64,000 nt of DNA. Origin: Nematopogon swammerdamellus (lineage: Eukaryota; Arthropoda; Insecta; Lepidoptera; Adelidae). The translations under genes were made by a program, and so were the position numbers. This document shows, one piece after another, positions 12,440-22,329 of the stretch (position 1 is the stretch's first letter; every line of letters begins with the position of its first letter). The DNA is taken from contig OX336354.1 in the NCBI GenBank assembly GCA_946902875.1, positions 10,575,247 to 10,639,246 of the forward strand, written 5' to 3'. The notes below the pieces were generated by a model. The model ran no database searches. It had not been told where the DNA came from and was given only the letters and a program-made list of their open reading frames with translations.

Positions 12440-13506
12440 TTGCAAAAGATTGCTGCTGTACATTTACGAGTAAACTACTAGAAATGATAAGCTTTGATTA
12501 CAGAATTACTAATGTTTGTTTAGAGAGAAAATCGTCAGCTAGGGACTTGGGAGTAACATTCGATAGCAAATTGAATTTTAGTGACCATATTGAAAGTGTA
12601 GTCAAACAATCAATGAGTCTATTAGGTTTTATTCTTAGGGTTTCTAAAGATTTTAAAAGGTCTCATTGTTTACTCCGTCTGTATAACTCATTGGTGCGTA
12701 GCCGACTTGAATACTGTTCTGTGATATAGAGTCCCTTTTATGATGGAGTACAGAAAAAGTTCTTGCGCATCCTGTGTTATCGCAATCATCTGGCTGGTAA
12801 CCTTCTTTCATATGAAGATAGGATGTATTACTTCAGTGTTCAGAGTCTTGATAAACGACTCAAAATTTATGATCTTATCTATCTCAGCCATCAGCAGTAT
12901 ACGCTTGAACACTGCTTTCAGAAACACGCGTTCTCGCAGAATTTTCGCTTTGCCTGTTTATAACACGAATGTTGCCTTCTATAATCCGTTAGCTCGTATG
13001 TGCAGGTCTTATAACAATACCAGTAGTGCTAATATAACATTGGATGTGTTCTCCTTCGGTTTTTATACTTTTAAAAAGACTGTTATTGGAATAGAAATAG
13101 TTCAAGTTTTTAAGGTTAATTCATTATTACTTTTAAATTATCATCCATTTTTATGTATTCCTTTGTTACCCATTTTAGAAAGTTTTTTAAATATGAGTTT
13201 TAAATTGTTATTCGTTCTTTTGTTGTTGCTAATTTATATATGTATTTTATTTTTGTTTTTCTAATTTTTAATCGTTGTTTTGTTTATTTACAATTGTGTA
13301 TAGTTTTCTAATGTTGGTATTTTGTGTTTATTTAGTGGTTTCCGAGTGGTGTAGGACTTTTCTTTAATTTATAATATACCTAATCATTTAGTGTGTCCTT
13401 TTTTTTGGAATACAAATAAGACGCTGCTTTGAATATTATGTGATGTGAAATATCCTTGTGAAATTTTGTATTTTGTTTTGGGTACCATAATAAATAAATA
13501 AAAAAA
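12440..13506 (+). pseudogene. non-LTR retrotransposon ORF2 C-terminal fossil with 3'UTR
   Basis: From 12484 the frame reads SSARDLGVTFDSKLNFSDHI, LYNSLVRSRLEYCSVI, an in-frame TAG at 12727-12729, then SPFYDGVQKKFLRILCYRNH and EDRMYYFSVQSL. After a frameshift near 12915 it resumes with TRSRRIFALPVYNTNVAFYN and PLARMCRSYNN. This is the thumb and C-terminus of a jockey-superfamily reverse transcriptase (family knowledge); the catalytic palm is missing. The fragment ends with an AATAAATAAATAAA tail near 13500. One stop and at least one frameshift show it is dead. Confidence 0.85.
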
Positions 13507-14363
13507 TACTATGTGCATCAACGAGTTTGTCAAATTGTGAGTTTTCTATTGTAATTAGGTACGTAGATCTCAAATGAATTGATGTACTGTGAAAAAATCA
13601 GTTAAAACAGCTTACAATAAATTCAACCTCATTGTGCTTATTCGTAGAGTACACAATGGCAGTCAGGCTTTGAAGTTCACTTAGGGTTCAAAATCTCGTA
13701 CTAAACATCTAGTACAGGTACATATTCTCAGGAAAGGCTGTCGCTATTCTCACAAAGCACTCAGGTCTACCTATTTATCTATTTCAAGCCAATCTCCAAG
13801 AAATCAAGAGCACCGTTTCATCAAAATTAGTCCTTAACATTTGAACAGCAGAGCCTGAAACATGAGGACGACGCTTCGCTTAGTGGAGTTAAATTTCTAA
13901 AGCAAATAGCAAAAATATTCCTTAATATTTCGACAACAGAGTATGAAATGTAACGATGGTGAGTAAGGAAAAGGAGGCAAATTTTGAGAAAGTAAAGATG
14001 AGCCTTATCGCTCGGAGAATAGAGTGTATAATGGAAGGAGGGAAAGTTGAGTGGAGTTGCTTGTTGTCGCGCGGGTATGTCAAGAGCTAGTCGGATCACG
14101 TGCGAGAGGCGCGAGCCGCTAAACAACACGACGAGGGGGAGGGGGGAGGTAGCGTCAACAACTGTAGCGAGTATACAACTAATATTATATTAATGTATAT
14201 GTATATAATGAATATTAATATTTTGATAAAATATTACAGTTTTAAGAAGGACTTTTTAACTATTGAACCCGTCTAAGATTGAACCCTGAACCCTAATAAA
14301 AAGACATCGAAATACACGGAATATGACATTTGATGGCATTCATCGCAATGTCGTGAAGTGTAA
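13507..14363. other. intronic DNA, no gene recognised
   Basis: AT-rich sequence with no supported feature. Confidence 0.5.
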
Positions 14364-14700
14364 AACATACATACATACTCGTACATACCACACACGCTGT
14401 ATCCCGACAACCAGAGTAAGCAGAGTAATCGGTGTTGTGCTGCAATAACTCAGGAAAATTGCAACACAACATCGACCACCACGTTTAGAAACGTATTCGG
14501 ACAAGATAACTATCAAGCAGCAAGTAAGGCACAAAGACCCACCTGCTGCACGACTCGGTGGAAGGACCGTGCCAAGGTGAGAGGTAGCTATCCGGTCGCC
14601 CTTTAGCACTGCATTTCGTCCTTATCCCTTAGTAGCCTTTTACGACATGCACGGGGAGAGACGCAGTGCGGCTATTCTTTTTAAGTCCCGGCCTCACACA
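14364..14700 (+). repeat. dispersed repeat D (GTATCCCGACAA...TTACGACATGC type)
   Basis: It starts after a CATA run with CACGCTGTATCCCGAC, then AGCAGAGTAATCGGTGTTGT, and ends with CCTTTTACGACATGCACGGG and TTTTTAAGTCCCGGCC. Partial copies lie at 37690, 39489, 42739, 43866 and 55585. Such words are widespread in lepidopteran genomes; SINE or LINE 3' origin is likely but not proven. Confidence 0.75.
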
Positions 14701-15295
14701 GTGCAACTGTGTAAAACTTCAACGTATAATGACATGAAATATTTTCACAGATGTAATAGTGTCTCAATAATTATTATATAAGTAAATACTAGTATTTTGG
14801 AAACTAAGCGGTTGACTATTCATAAGAAAATAATGAAAAGGGTAGACACATGGTACGTTAATTTAAACCTTATTACCTACAAAATAAAATTAACTACCTC
14901 CTCTTCAGCTGATGTAATCAAAATTCGCCGACATTACTTGCTAAGCACCTCTTTAAAACAAGATTAGTGTCTGCATCCGACCGAAATAGAGCGCCATAAG
15001 TCTGCGAATCGTCAGACCTAACCTATAAACAGTAGCTTTCCAGATATTTTGAGCGAGCGCCGCCGCAGTGCCCTCCCTCCGTCTCCCCCTAGGGAGGTTG
15101 TCTCTTCAGACACGACAGGGGGCAAGAAAGGCCTGTAAATAGGCCCCAGGCTGCCTGGTTCCCGAATGAAATACCGCAGGAGATATTGCTATTATCTTAC
15201 TAATCTGAGTTGCTATAGCTTTTTAAACTGCTTACATTCACTAACTAAGCTAGAAATAGGATCCTGATTTTATTTTTTCTCAATTTACTCATCAA

Positions 15296-15395
15296 TCATC
15301 ATCATCATCATCAGCCTGTATCAATCCACTGCTGGACATAGGCCTCTCCCAAGGCACGCCACCACACGCGGTCTTCCGCTCATCAATCAAGGTTG
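15296..15395 (-). mobile_element. LINE 3' terminus fossil
   Basis: The minus strand encodes the end of the KLKWQWAGH-family ORF2 (AYVQQW-like, from GCCTATGTCCAGCAGTGG). A TGATGATGATGA microsatellite follows, the usual tail of this family. Confidence 0.75.
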
Positions 15396-15585
15396 GACAA
15401 ATAAGAATTAGCCGGGCCGACCAAGGGAAGTGCATTCCGTCATTCATGACATCTAGTTAAATGTGACGTGCTTACATCGAGGGCTGAGAATGTTATTAAA
15501 TCATTTTTAAAATAATATAATAAATTTTCATACTAAAATGTATGTATAAAGCAAATTAAAAATAAAGTTTCAAGTTTTAAAAAAA

Positions 15586-15628
15586 TATCTGACATCGTTA
15601 AATATAATTAATTTAACGATGTCAGATA
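15586..15628. repeat. 18-bp perfect hairpin
   Basis: TATCTGACATCGTTAAAT at 15586-15603 is perfectly inverted at 15611-15628 with a 7-bp AT loop. Probably a MITE remnant. Confidence 0.75.
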
Positions 15629-15654
15629 CCTACATACCTACACATAGGTGCATA

Positions 15655-15955
15655 CCTACACCTGCTGCTTCACCGTTCGGAACCGGTGTAAAACTGTAGG
15701 TTCCCTTCCCTTCCCTTGCCCCTTACTAGGTGGTAGGCTCAAATTGTAGCCGACTGGGTTGGTACCACCGTACTGGATGTAAGATGGCCGCATAGCAGCC
15801 TAGGTTGTGTTCTCCTCTAGTCCAGTATAGCCAGCAATCCAGGGAAGTCTCCGGTATGGCGCCTACCTTCTCGGAGGTGATATTGGCTGGTCGGAGCATG
15901 CGCTTTGGCCCCTCCGACTCAGCCACCCATACCAGAATATATAAAAAAAAAATAC
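15655..15955 (+). mobile_element. SINE-like family B, longest copy
   Basis: It contains GTAAAACTGTAGGTTCCC and TTACTAGGTGGTAGG (shared with the tRNA/5S SINE body). The family-specific part follows: GTAGCCGACTGGGTTGGTAC, GATGGCCGCATAGCAGCC, TCTCCGGTATGGCGCCTACC and GCCACCCATACC, then an A tail. Other copies are at 33179, 46685 (minus), 49938 and 60166. Confidence 0.8.
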
Positions 15956-16014
15956 CAAACAAGAAAAATAAAAGTTGTTCACTTAAATATACAAAAATTG
16001 TGTACGAGACTTCA

Positions 16015-16028
16015 CCGCTAGAGGGCGC
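16015..16028 (+). promoter_or_regulatory. CTCF-like site next to toy exon C
   Basis: CCGCTAGAGGGCGC fits the published CTCF core CCASYAGRKGGCRS at 13 of 14 positions. It is 45 bp past the exon C donor. The word TAGAGGGCGCT is also common by chance and in repeats of arthropod genomes, so function is uncertain. Confidence 0.3.
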
Positions 16029-16072
16029 TGTAGTAAGAATTGCACTCTAGCAAATAACAAGTAGCTACTGAC

Positions 16073-16301
16073 CTCTCTTGTGCATTTCATCCCTCTGGCT
16101 GTTGATCTGCGGAGCGCCAAGCGGTGTGGTCGGTAACGCGGGCGCTGGTGGTGCGGTGGGCAGGCCTGGGTACCACGCCCAGCCGCCCGCCGCTTGCCCG
16201 TTGAACATGCGCAGCTTCTCGTAGACGCTGTCGCTCTGCGCCGACGCAGCCTGTTCCTTCTGCGACGCCAGGTTGCGCAGCACTCTGTTGATGGATGACA
16301 C
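16073..16301 (-). CDS. toy: twin of eyeless exon C: end of paired domain and linker
   Basis: The exon opens in phase 0 after CCCCAG with [17 protein letters not shown], the invariant end of the paired domain. It continues with [14 protein letters not shown] and GGWAWYPG, a conserved Pax6/toy linker block. An Ala/Pro-rich stretch follows, ending in a DEMHKR motif that aligns with DDVQKR in fly toy (family knowledge). The 229-bp exon leaves one base (G) before the donor GTCAGT at 16072-16067. The next exon should start by completing a Glu codon and lead to the homeodomain. I looked for the homeodomain by its conserved NRTSF and WFSNRRAKW coding below 16073 and did not find it, so it should lie beyond the left edge. 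A near-consensus CTCF-like site sits 45 bp past the donor. Confidence 0.96.
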
Positions 16302-17224
16302 CTGGGGGAGAAACATATTTACATACAACGAATTAAAAAGTATCGGGAAGTGGCATAAAACGCACCGAATTGAGGCGCGCTATTTGTGAGCATTCAGCAC
16401 ACTCTCCAATCGTTGTCTCCCTTATACGCATCAAATTGCCATTTAACCGTCTTATTCTATCGACGTTCACAGAGCGGAATCGTAACGTGATGTATGAGGC
16501 GCTCGCGCACTTACGCTGTTTTAAATATTTGCAATATATAGAAGAACTCCAATCGAACCTTTCTACCGGTAAAATGTATGACGAGGGCCTGTCCAGAAAG
16601 TAGAATGTCGTTGTTTACATATAGCTTTTGCCCGCGGCTTCGTTCGCTACCGTACCTTTATTTTCGGCGCGCGGAACAATACGGTTTGTATGAGAGCCAC
16701 ATTTTAACGTAACCGGAACTGAATGTTATTTAGACTATCCTGTGTCCCGTATAGTAAAATGTGCTTGCATTAAGTTTAATTGAATTCGGATGATCGGTTT
16801 AAGAGTTATGGAGGAACATACATACATGCATACAGAAAAGATTTCTAAAAATCGTCAATTTAGTTTTAGTATCCTACACAGAGTCTACAACAGCAATATC
16901 GCATAAAACAAAGTAACTTACTCCATAACCATCCCTTACAGATTTATTGTTAGTATTGATGATGATTGATATACTTGTGTATTGTATTTAAGATTTCTAT
17001 TGTATTCGGATTGTCTGTAGTGCAAAACAGCCAACCTTGTACGCAATGTTTTCCTTTGAACATTTCAAGTACGTAAGGACGAGTGCCCGAAAGTCACCAA
17101 GAAGTTTGTTCTGTACCAAACAGAAAATAGACACAATTTCATAATTCATAATTACAATTATTCATAATTAAGCTACAATATTTCTAAAATCTCGCCTCGT
17201 CATAAATAAAACACCATTTATATT

Positions 17225-17668
17225 TGTATCCGATAAAGTGGACTGTATTTTAATTTAAGGAGTTCATGAAACTGTCCGACCAAAACATCTAATGGATAAG
17301 GTGTAAACTCACCCGAACGCGAGGGTCCACCTTCCACCAGCTGCTCCTGGTCGACCAGATCCGTTGTCAGGTTCCTCCAGCCTGCCGTTCCGTATTGGTC
17401 TTGAAAGTCCGATCACCACCGTGAAGTCACCACGCCACAGAACCACCAAGCACAGTGAAATGTTGCCTTCCGAACCGCGCTACCACATCAGCACGCAGCA
17501 TCCGACCGAGCCGAGAGCGATCCTCTTTGCCGAGAGCGATCTCCGAGACGTCCTTCTTGACAGACCGCCGAGGACGGGACCCTAGTTGTCCGCCTTACCG
17601 CTAGGGCGCGACACCATCGCGCCGAGATACATTTACAGCAATATACAAAAGAGGTTTTGGCCGAAACA
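17225..17668 (-). repeat. 3' LTR of BEL/Pao element
   Basis: Same 444 bp as the 5' LTR. On its inner side (17669-17680) the minus strand reads GAGGGGGGGA, a polypurine tract directly before the LTR as required for plus-strand priming. Its donor-like GTGAGT is at 17312-17307, about 1 kb upstream of toy exon C. Confidence 0.93.
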
Positions 17669-17723
17669 TCCCCCCCCTCAAGCAAGGCCTAGCCTGGCTT
17701 AAAAAACCCCTAAAAACCTAAGA
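17669..17723 (-). other. BEL 3' untranslated segment with polypurine tract
   Basis: A short stretch between the pol stop and the 3' LTR. The purine run GAGGGGGGGA abuts the LTR. Confidence 0.7.
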
Positions 17724-19886
17724 TTACATAGGTAACCTACATAATTTTGACACAGGTCGAGTCAAGATACCGTGCTGAGTCCGGACTTCAGCTACCCGAA
17801 CTATGCCGTCCTTACCCGGTAATAATTTTGTAATTCTACCGCGATTCCACTTAAGTGGCCCGAAATTATCTTCCTTAATCAAAACCAACTCATCGACTTT
17901 AGGAGGAACTGTAGTCGATGTCCATTTAAGACGCTGTTGTAGTGTGTGAAGGTACTCACTATGCCACCGTGACCAAAAATGTTGCGAGAGCTTTTGAAGC
18001 AACTGAAACCGTGATAACCGATTTATCCTGACATCCTGATATGGATACTCCGGCAAAGCAACGAGAGGCTGCCCAATGAGATAGTGGCCGGGAGTCAAGA
18101 TCTCCAGATCCATAACATCGCTACTGAGTGGACTCAATGGTCTACTATTTAGTACCGCTTCCACCTTCGTAAAGAACGTGGTCAATTCTTCAAAAGTGAG
18201 CTTTTGCTCACCAATTACTCGTTTGAAGTGTGTTTTCGCAGACTTCACCGCCGCCTCAAAGAGACCCCCCATATTTGGGCTAGATGGTGGGTTGAACAAC
18301 CACGTAATACCTTTACCCATAAGTTGTCTTTCTAGCAGTCCGTGATTATCCCTTAGGAATATATACAGCTCCCGTAGGTGCTTATCCGTCCCTGTGTAGT
18401 TTGTGCCACAATCTGAACGCACAAGCGAGGGTAAGCCTCGTCTGGACACAAACCGTGTGAAGGCTGCTACGAAGGCTTCCACCGATAAGCTAGAGACTAG
18501 CTCTAAATGAACACACTTGACCGCTAGACAAACAAACACACAAAGATACGCCTTAATAATCTTCGCGTTCCGCAGAGGGCTAGTTTTGATGTAAAATGGC
18601 CCGCAAAAATCCGTACCTACTCCGAGGAAAGGCCTAATGCCTTTGACCCTGTCCGAGGGTAAATCTGCCATATAGGGCTGCTCCGGACGCGCCCGTAATC
18701 GATAACATGATATACATTTAAAAACAACATGTCTTACTGCATGTCGAGCCGACATTATCCAAAATTCCCGTTGAATTATGGCCATCAAAGTGTTTGCACC
18801 GACATGGCAGTGAACCTTGTGAAGATGTTCTATTAACATTTCAACAAACCGACCGTTCCGAGGTAACAAGATGGGATGTCTCGCACCATAAGGCAAATCC
18901 GAATGCCTGAGTCGACCGCCGACTCGTAAGATACCGTAATCATCCATAAAAGGACTTAACCGCCGAACCGAATTCCGAATTTGTTTATTAGATTTTAACA
19001 TTAATATTTCATCGTGGAAATATTCCGATTGAACCGACCAAACCAAATACATGAGAGCGTCCCGTCGCTCTGACAATGTAATATTAGGCCCAGAACCGAG
19101 TTTCTGAGCCACCGTATAACCATTTTTTCGTAAAACCGAATTACGAAGATTCGTCATAAACCGTAGAACATAAGCCGTAATATTCAGTATTTTTTCAAAT
19201 GAACTATATTTGTCCAAGATAAAACCGCCGAGTGAATTAACAGTAACCGTAACCATGACCGTAGACCGTAAACCAGGAAGTGTATCTTCCGTAGTATTAT
19301 AAACCGATAAATCGAGAGGCCAGTCCTCCTGCCGTTGTCTTAACCAACCTGCACCCCACCACAGATCGTGGTGTGGCAGCTCCGCCGCCGAGATCCCGCG
19401 TGACGCGACGTCAGCGGAATTGAGTTCACTCGGTACATATCTCCACCGAATTTGAGATTTAGATTGACTTATTTGTGTAACCCGATTTCCTTCAAAAACC
19501 TGTAGTTTATGAGGTGGTGTATGAAGCCATGCCAAAACTATCGTACCGTCGCACCAGCCGATAATATCGTCGAAAACAATGGTTTCATCCAAAGACGAAA
19601 CCACGTGATTGATGAGTTTGGTCAAGAGGGCAGCACCGTTCAGCTCCAGCTTAGGTATTGTCTGCTTGGTCTTCAGCGGGGCCACCCGAGACTTGCCCAT
19701 GACCAGCTGGACGGTGACCACTCCTTGACTGTCCTCCGAGCGAATGTACACGACGGCCGCGTAACCGACCGACGAGCCATCGCTAAAACCGTTAAATATC
19801 CGTAAACACATAGTTAAATTAATCATCTCTAAATTATCTAATACCGAAACAAAATCAATCCAGTTATTTTCAATATCCGTGGGCAC
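17724..19886 (-). CDS. pol: BEL/Pao Pol remnant: RNase H plus integrase
   Basis: The frame of 720 codons opens just after a stop. Its first codon here is GTG (19886-19884) and the first ATG is codon 21, so it lacks a normal start and is the C-terminal part of a polyprotein. RNase H spans about 30-165, with acidic residues D36 (FSDGSS), E81 (LELNG), D113 (WCDGT) and D159 (NSADVASRG). The integrase zinc region has H356, H361, C391 and C394. The core has D426 (GTDFCGP), D492 (RSDCGTN) and E544 (GLFEAAVKS), so the catalytic triad is complete. A C-terminal BEL-type domain ends in KLCRLPM. No frameshift is seen. The protein could in principle act only if expressed by another route. Confidence 0.9.
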   Translation of the reverse strand: MPTDIENNWIDFVSVLDNLEMINLTMCLRIFNGFSDGSSVGYAAVVYIRSEDSQGVVTVQLVMGKSRVAPLKTKQTIPKLELNGAALLTKLINHVVSSLDETIVFDDIIGWCDGTIVLAWLHTPPHKLQVFEGNRVTQISQSKSQIRWRYVPSELNSADVASRGISAAELPHHDLWWGAGWLRQRQEDWPLDLSVYNTTEDTLPGLRSTVMVTVTVNSLGGFILDKYSSFEKILNITAYVLRFMTNLRNSVLRKNGYTVAQKLGSGPNITLSERRDALMYLVWSVQSEYFHDEILMLKSNKQIRNSVRRLSPFMDDYGILRVGGRLRHSDLPYGARHPILLPRNGRFVEMLIEHLHKVHCHVGANTLMAIIQREFWIMSARHAVRHVVFKCISCYRLRARPEQPYMADLPSDRVKGIRPFLGVGTDFCGPFYIKTSPLRNAKIIKAYLCVFVCLAVKCVHLELVSSLSVEAFVAAFTRFVSRRGLPSLVRSDCGTNYTGTDKHLRELYIFLRDNHGLLERQLMGKGITWLFNPPSSPNMGGLFEAAVKSAKTHFKRVIGEQKLTFEELTTFFTKVEAVLNSRPLSPLSSDVMDLEILTPGHYLIGQPLVALPEYPYQDVRINRLSRFQLLQKLSQHFWSRWHSEYLHTLQQRLKWTSTTVPPKVDELVLIKEDNFGPLKWNRGRITKLLPGKDGIVRVAEVRTQHGILTRPVSKLCRLPM

Positions 19887-20357
19887 AGAATACTACTGTA
19901 CTACAGGAGCCTACTTTCTGAGTAGATTCACTGAGCAACCATTGCGACAATAATTTACCCTTAATAATTGTCGCTGAACGACTGACTCATTATCACCGAC
20001 CGGGCTCATAATTACCAAATCAAAAATTATACCTAAGGCATAAGGCCACTAGGACCTAACTGTATTTTGGAAACGTCCAAAATAATTCCGAGTACATCCG
20101 AACCTAAAATCAAGTGCATGTTACTTAACATGTAAACCTAAAATAAAAGTTTATCCGCTCATATGAAATGTTTAAAACTAGACGGTAGGCCGGTAGCCCC
20201 TGTACATAAACATCGTTGCTAGGCAACCGAGAAGTTTGTTTTTTCATAACAGCCGCCGTGATTGTTCGCACAGGAATATGCCTGTGTTCCAGCCGAAAAG
20301 AAATATTAACAAGAAAGTGAAAATTATAATATTTCCTAACTGTATGATCCCCGGTAG
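19887..20357 (-). other. BEL spacer where protease and reverse transcriptase should be
   Basis: Only 471 bp separate gag from the RNase H frame, whereas BEL/Pao elements normally have more than 2 kb of protease and RT coding here (family knowledge). I see no protease motif and no RT catalytic YxDD-like box. The frame used by gag and pol contains stops, including TAG at 19895-19893 just before the RNase H frame. It is either a deletion junction or replaced sequence. Confidence 0.7.
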
Positions 20358-21797
20358 TTATGCGTTCCGATACGGTGAACGCACGCGAATGTCCTGTGAG
20401 GTAGAGTAGCCTGCTCTACCTCTGCCGCCGCCGCCGCCGTCGTCGAGTTCAGCGTGGTGACGCTGCGGGGGTTGCGCACCTGTCCTAGGTTCCATTTCCC
20501 GCCCGCTAGGTACGTGTTCGTCCGAGTTCCGTCGAGGTTCATCCCTAGGCGAGGACCGATTTTGAGAACCGGAAAAAGTACAAATAATTTTGTTGTGTCC
20601 GTAACCATTGCACAGTGCGCACCGAACCTCCGGATGCACGCACCGAGCCGCCGTGTGTTCCCCGAAACATTTAAAGCACAGTCGGTTTTTACTAACGAAA
20701 TGTTTTCGTTCGTTAGTATTCTCGCGCCTGAATTTATAGCATTCCGTAATCGTGTGCCCTGAAATTGAACAAAAGGCACACTTCCGCGATGTCTCTGCGA
20801 GATGCACTGCAGTTGTGCCGCGCGCTCCGCCACCACCGCGCGCTCCGCCTCCGCCGCGCGCTCCGTCGCCGACGCGCGCTCCGCCACGCGCGCCGCCTCC
20901 GGAGCCACTCGGGTTCCGGACCGTGTCCGTATTCGCTTCTAGTTCCGAAGACAGGGAGGAGGTGTCTAGTAGTCTGCACTCCTCTTGAAGAAACGATATG
21001 AATTGTTCAAACGTGGGCAATTTCTTTGGATCCGTGCCGTGCGATTGCTCGAACCGAGTTTTTATGTTCAGTGGAACCTTATTCACACTGATGTGGAGTA
21101 GAATGTAACTCCATTCTTTCACCGGGAGACCGAGATTTTCAAGCGAACGCGTCGATTCTAACAGAGGATTTAACAATTGGGTGCGCAAGCACTGCCGTGT
21201 AACATTTGGTAGATGTAAAATCCGTGAAATGTGTGTGTCCGCCAGTAGCCGAATATTCTCATATCGGCCTTTCAGTATTTCCAGTGCGATATCAAAACTC
21301 GCGTCCACCATTGCCAGATGACCGATGAGGCCCTTTGGTTCACCAGTTAAGCTGGTGAGCAAATAGTGAAACTTTTCCGTGGCTGAGATATCCGTTCGCG
21401 AATTCACGAGCGAAGAGAATAGGCTTATAAAACCTGTCCAACCAAACGCGTTTCCATCGTACGTAGGCAAGTTTATTGGCGGCAGTCTCGCTACTCGCCC
21501 GCCCTCCGAGGGTTCCGTTGGACGATCGTCCTTGAAGCTGAAGCTGGCCGCTTCCATCTCGTTATACCACAGAGTTGCTTCCTCATATTGAGCGTCGTAG
21601 CTCCCAGTCACTTCCTCGTCAGTGTGCGCGATGAGAATATTCTCATAAGCATCCGTGAACTTGGAGTAATGATCCTCCAGTTTCCGTAATCTAGCCGTAA
21701 TTACCGGAGTAGATTGCAATTGCCCTTTCACCATCTCAGCCGTAGCCTTTAGCCACGTGTACTCCAGTTTAAACCGTACTTCCAAAGCTCTCGCCAT
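20358..21797 (-). CDS. gag: BEL/Pao Gag polyprotein (capsid plus three zinc knuckles)
   Basis: This 479-aa frame starts at an ATG in good context (ACCACAATGG). Residues 1-290 resemble the helical Gag region of BEL/Pao elements, including LPPINLPTYDGN near 105 and an EKFHYLLTSLTGEPKGL segment near 141. A Gly/Arg-rich linker (297-327) precedes three CCHC-type knuckles at 340-353, 374-386 and 393-406 (the middle one CX2CX3HX4C). These bind nucleic acid and package element RNA in the cytoplasmic particle. A Gly- and Arg-rich tail ends at TAA. The frame is intact. It is in phase with the RNase H/integrase frame, so in the parent element Gag was probably the N-terminus of one polyprotein. A protease would normally follow and is missing here. 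Confidence 0.9.
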   Translation of the reverse strand: MARALEVRFKLEYTWLKATAEMVKGQLQSTPVITARLRKLEDHYSKFTDAYENILIAHTDEEVTGSYDAQYEEATLWYNEMEAASFSFKDDRPTEPSEGGRVARLPPINLPTYDGNAFGWTGFISLFSSLVNSRTDISATEKFHYLLTSLTGEPKGLIGHLAMVDASFDIALEILKGRYENIRLLADTHISRILHLPNVTRQCLRTQLLNPLLESTRSLENLGLPVKEWSYILLHISVNKVPLNIKTRFEQSHGTDPKKLPTFEQFISFLQEECRLLDTSSLSSELEANTDTVRNPSGSGGGARGGARVGDGARGGGGARGGGGARGTTAVHLAETSRKCAFCSISGHTITECYKFRRENTNERKHFVSKNRLCFKCFGEHTAARCVHPEVRCALCNGYGHNKIICTFSGSQNRSSPRDEPRRNSDEHVPSGREMEPRTGAQPPQRHHAELDDGGGGGRGRAGYSTSQDIRVRSPYRNA

Positions 21798-22297
21798 TGT
21801 GGTATCTAAAATAAACCGAAATTACAGAGTATGAGGTGTTACCTACAAACGCCTCCGAATAATAATTGTTTACAAACGAAACAAACCGCGTAAGAAACCG
21901 ACCGAGAAATATAACACTGTCATTGCCGAGTGCCAACTGACTGTGTTCGATTTTCAAATCGAAATATTATCTACCGGTCTAGATAATTATTCCAGGCAAC
22001 ATACAAATTAAAAACCGAAAGAGAAAAATAAAAAACTAGGAATTATTTTCCCAGCCAGTATCAACCGACCGTATTTAATATTCTATCTAGGCGACCGACC
22101 GAAAGTACCATGTGAATGCAATAGATGGCACGACTGAGGCGAACTAAATTTTTTCCGAATAAATGTCATTACCTATCAAACTAGAAAATTTTGAAAAACC
22201 GAGATACCGATATGACCTAGATTTAGACCTACATAATGTATGAACACCTAACCTGAGGGCTGATTCCGATTTCAATAACGCGACAATATTTCGCGAA
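21798..22297 (-). other. BEL leader between primer site and gag
   Basis: About 500 bp without a meaningful ORF. It is AT-rich but dotted with CGG (CCG on the plus strand), often as UCGGUUU-like words in the RNA sense. This word is also frequent in the other noncoding part of the element. Function unknown. Confidence 0.5.
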
Positions 22298-22329
22298 CCG
22301 TATCCGTCTGCGAAAAAGGACCAAAAGTA
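22298..22329 (-). other. putative primer-binding site
   Basis: Just inside the 5' LTR, after a few spacer bases, the minus strand reads TGGTCCTTTTTCGC. TGG matches a tRNA CCA end and the position is right for a tRNA primer. The specific tRNA was not identified. Confidence 0.5.

Larger units (their letters stand above)
1..16072 (-). other. toy: toy intron downstream of exon C (partial, at least 16.1 kb)
   Basis: This is the intron 3' of exon C, running off the window edge. It contains LINE fossils (2240-2530, 7655-7925, 12440-13506, 15296-15395), SINE copies (4117-4510, 9961-10033, 15655-15955), foldback MITEs, a minisatellite and AT-rich filler. No exon of this or another gene was recognised. 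The left 500 bp are purine-rich and then C/G-rich but carry no recognisable protein. Confidence 0.8.

Noticed and set aside
12740..13264. 174-codon plus-strand frame as a host membrane protein
   Set aside because: Its middle is LINE ORF2 sequence entered by frameshift. The Leu/Phe-rich end is T-rich 3'UTR.
1..16072. Possible toy homeobox exon in the left part
   Set aside because: No homeodomain coding (NRTSF or WFSNRRAKW) was seen on the minus strand. The GC-rich patches at 420-500 and 12150-12220 do not translate to it.
20336..21001. Several long Ala/Arg/Pro-rich frames on both strands over the gag glycine-rich region
   Set aside because: They are other-frame shadows of the Gly/Arg-rich linker and tail of gag, with no independent start or homology.
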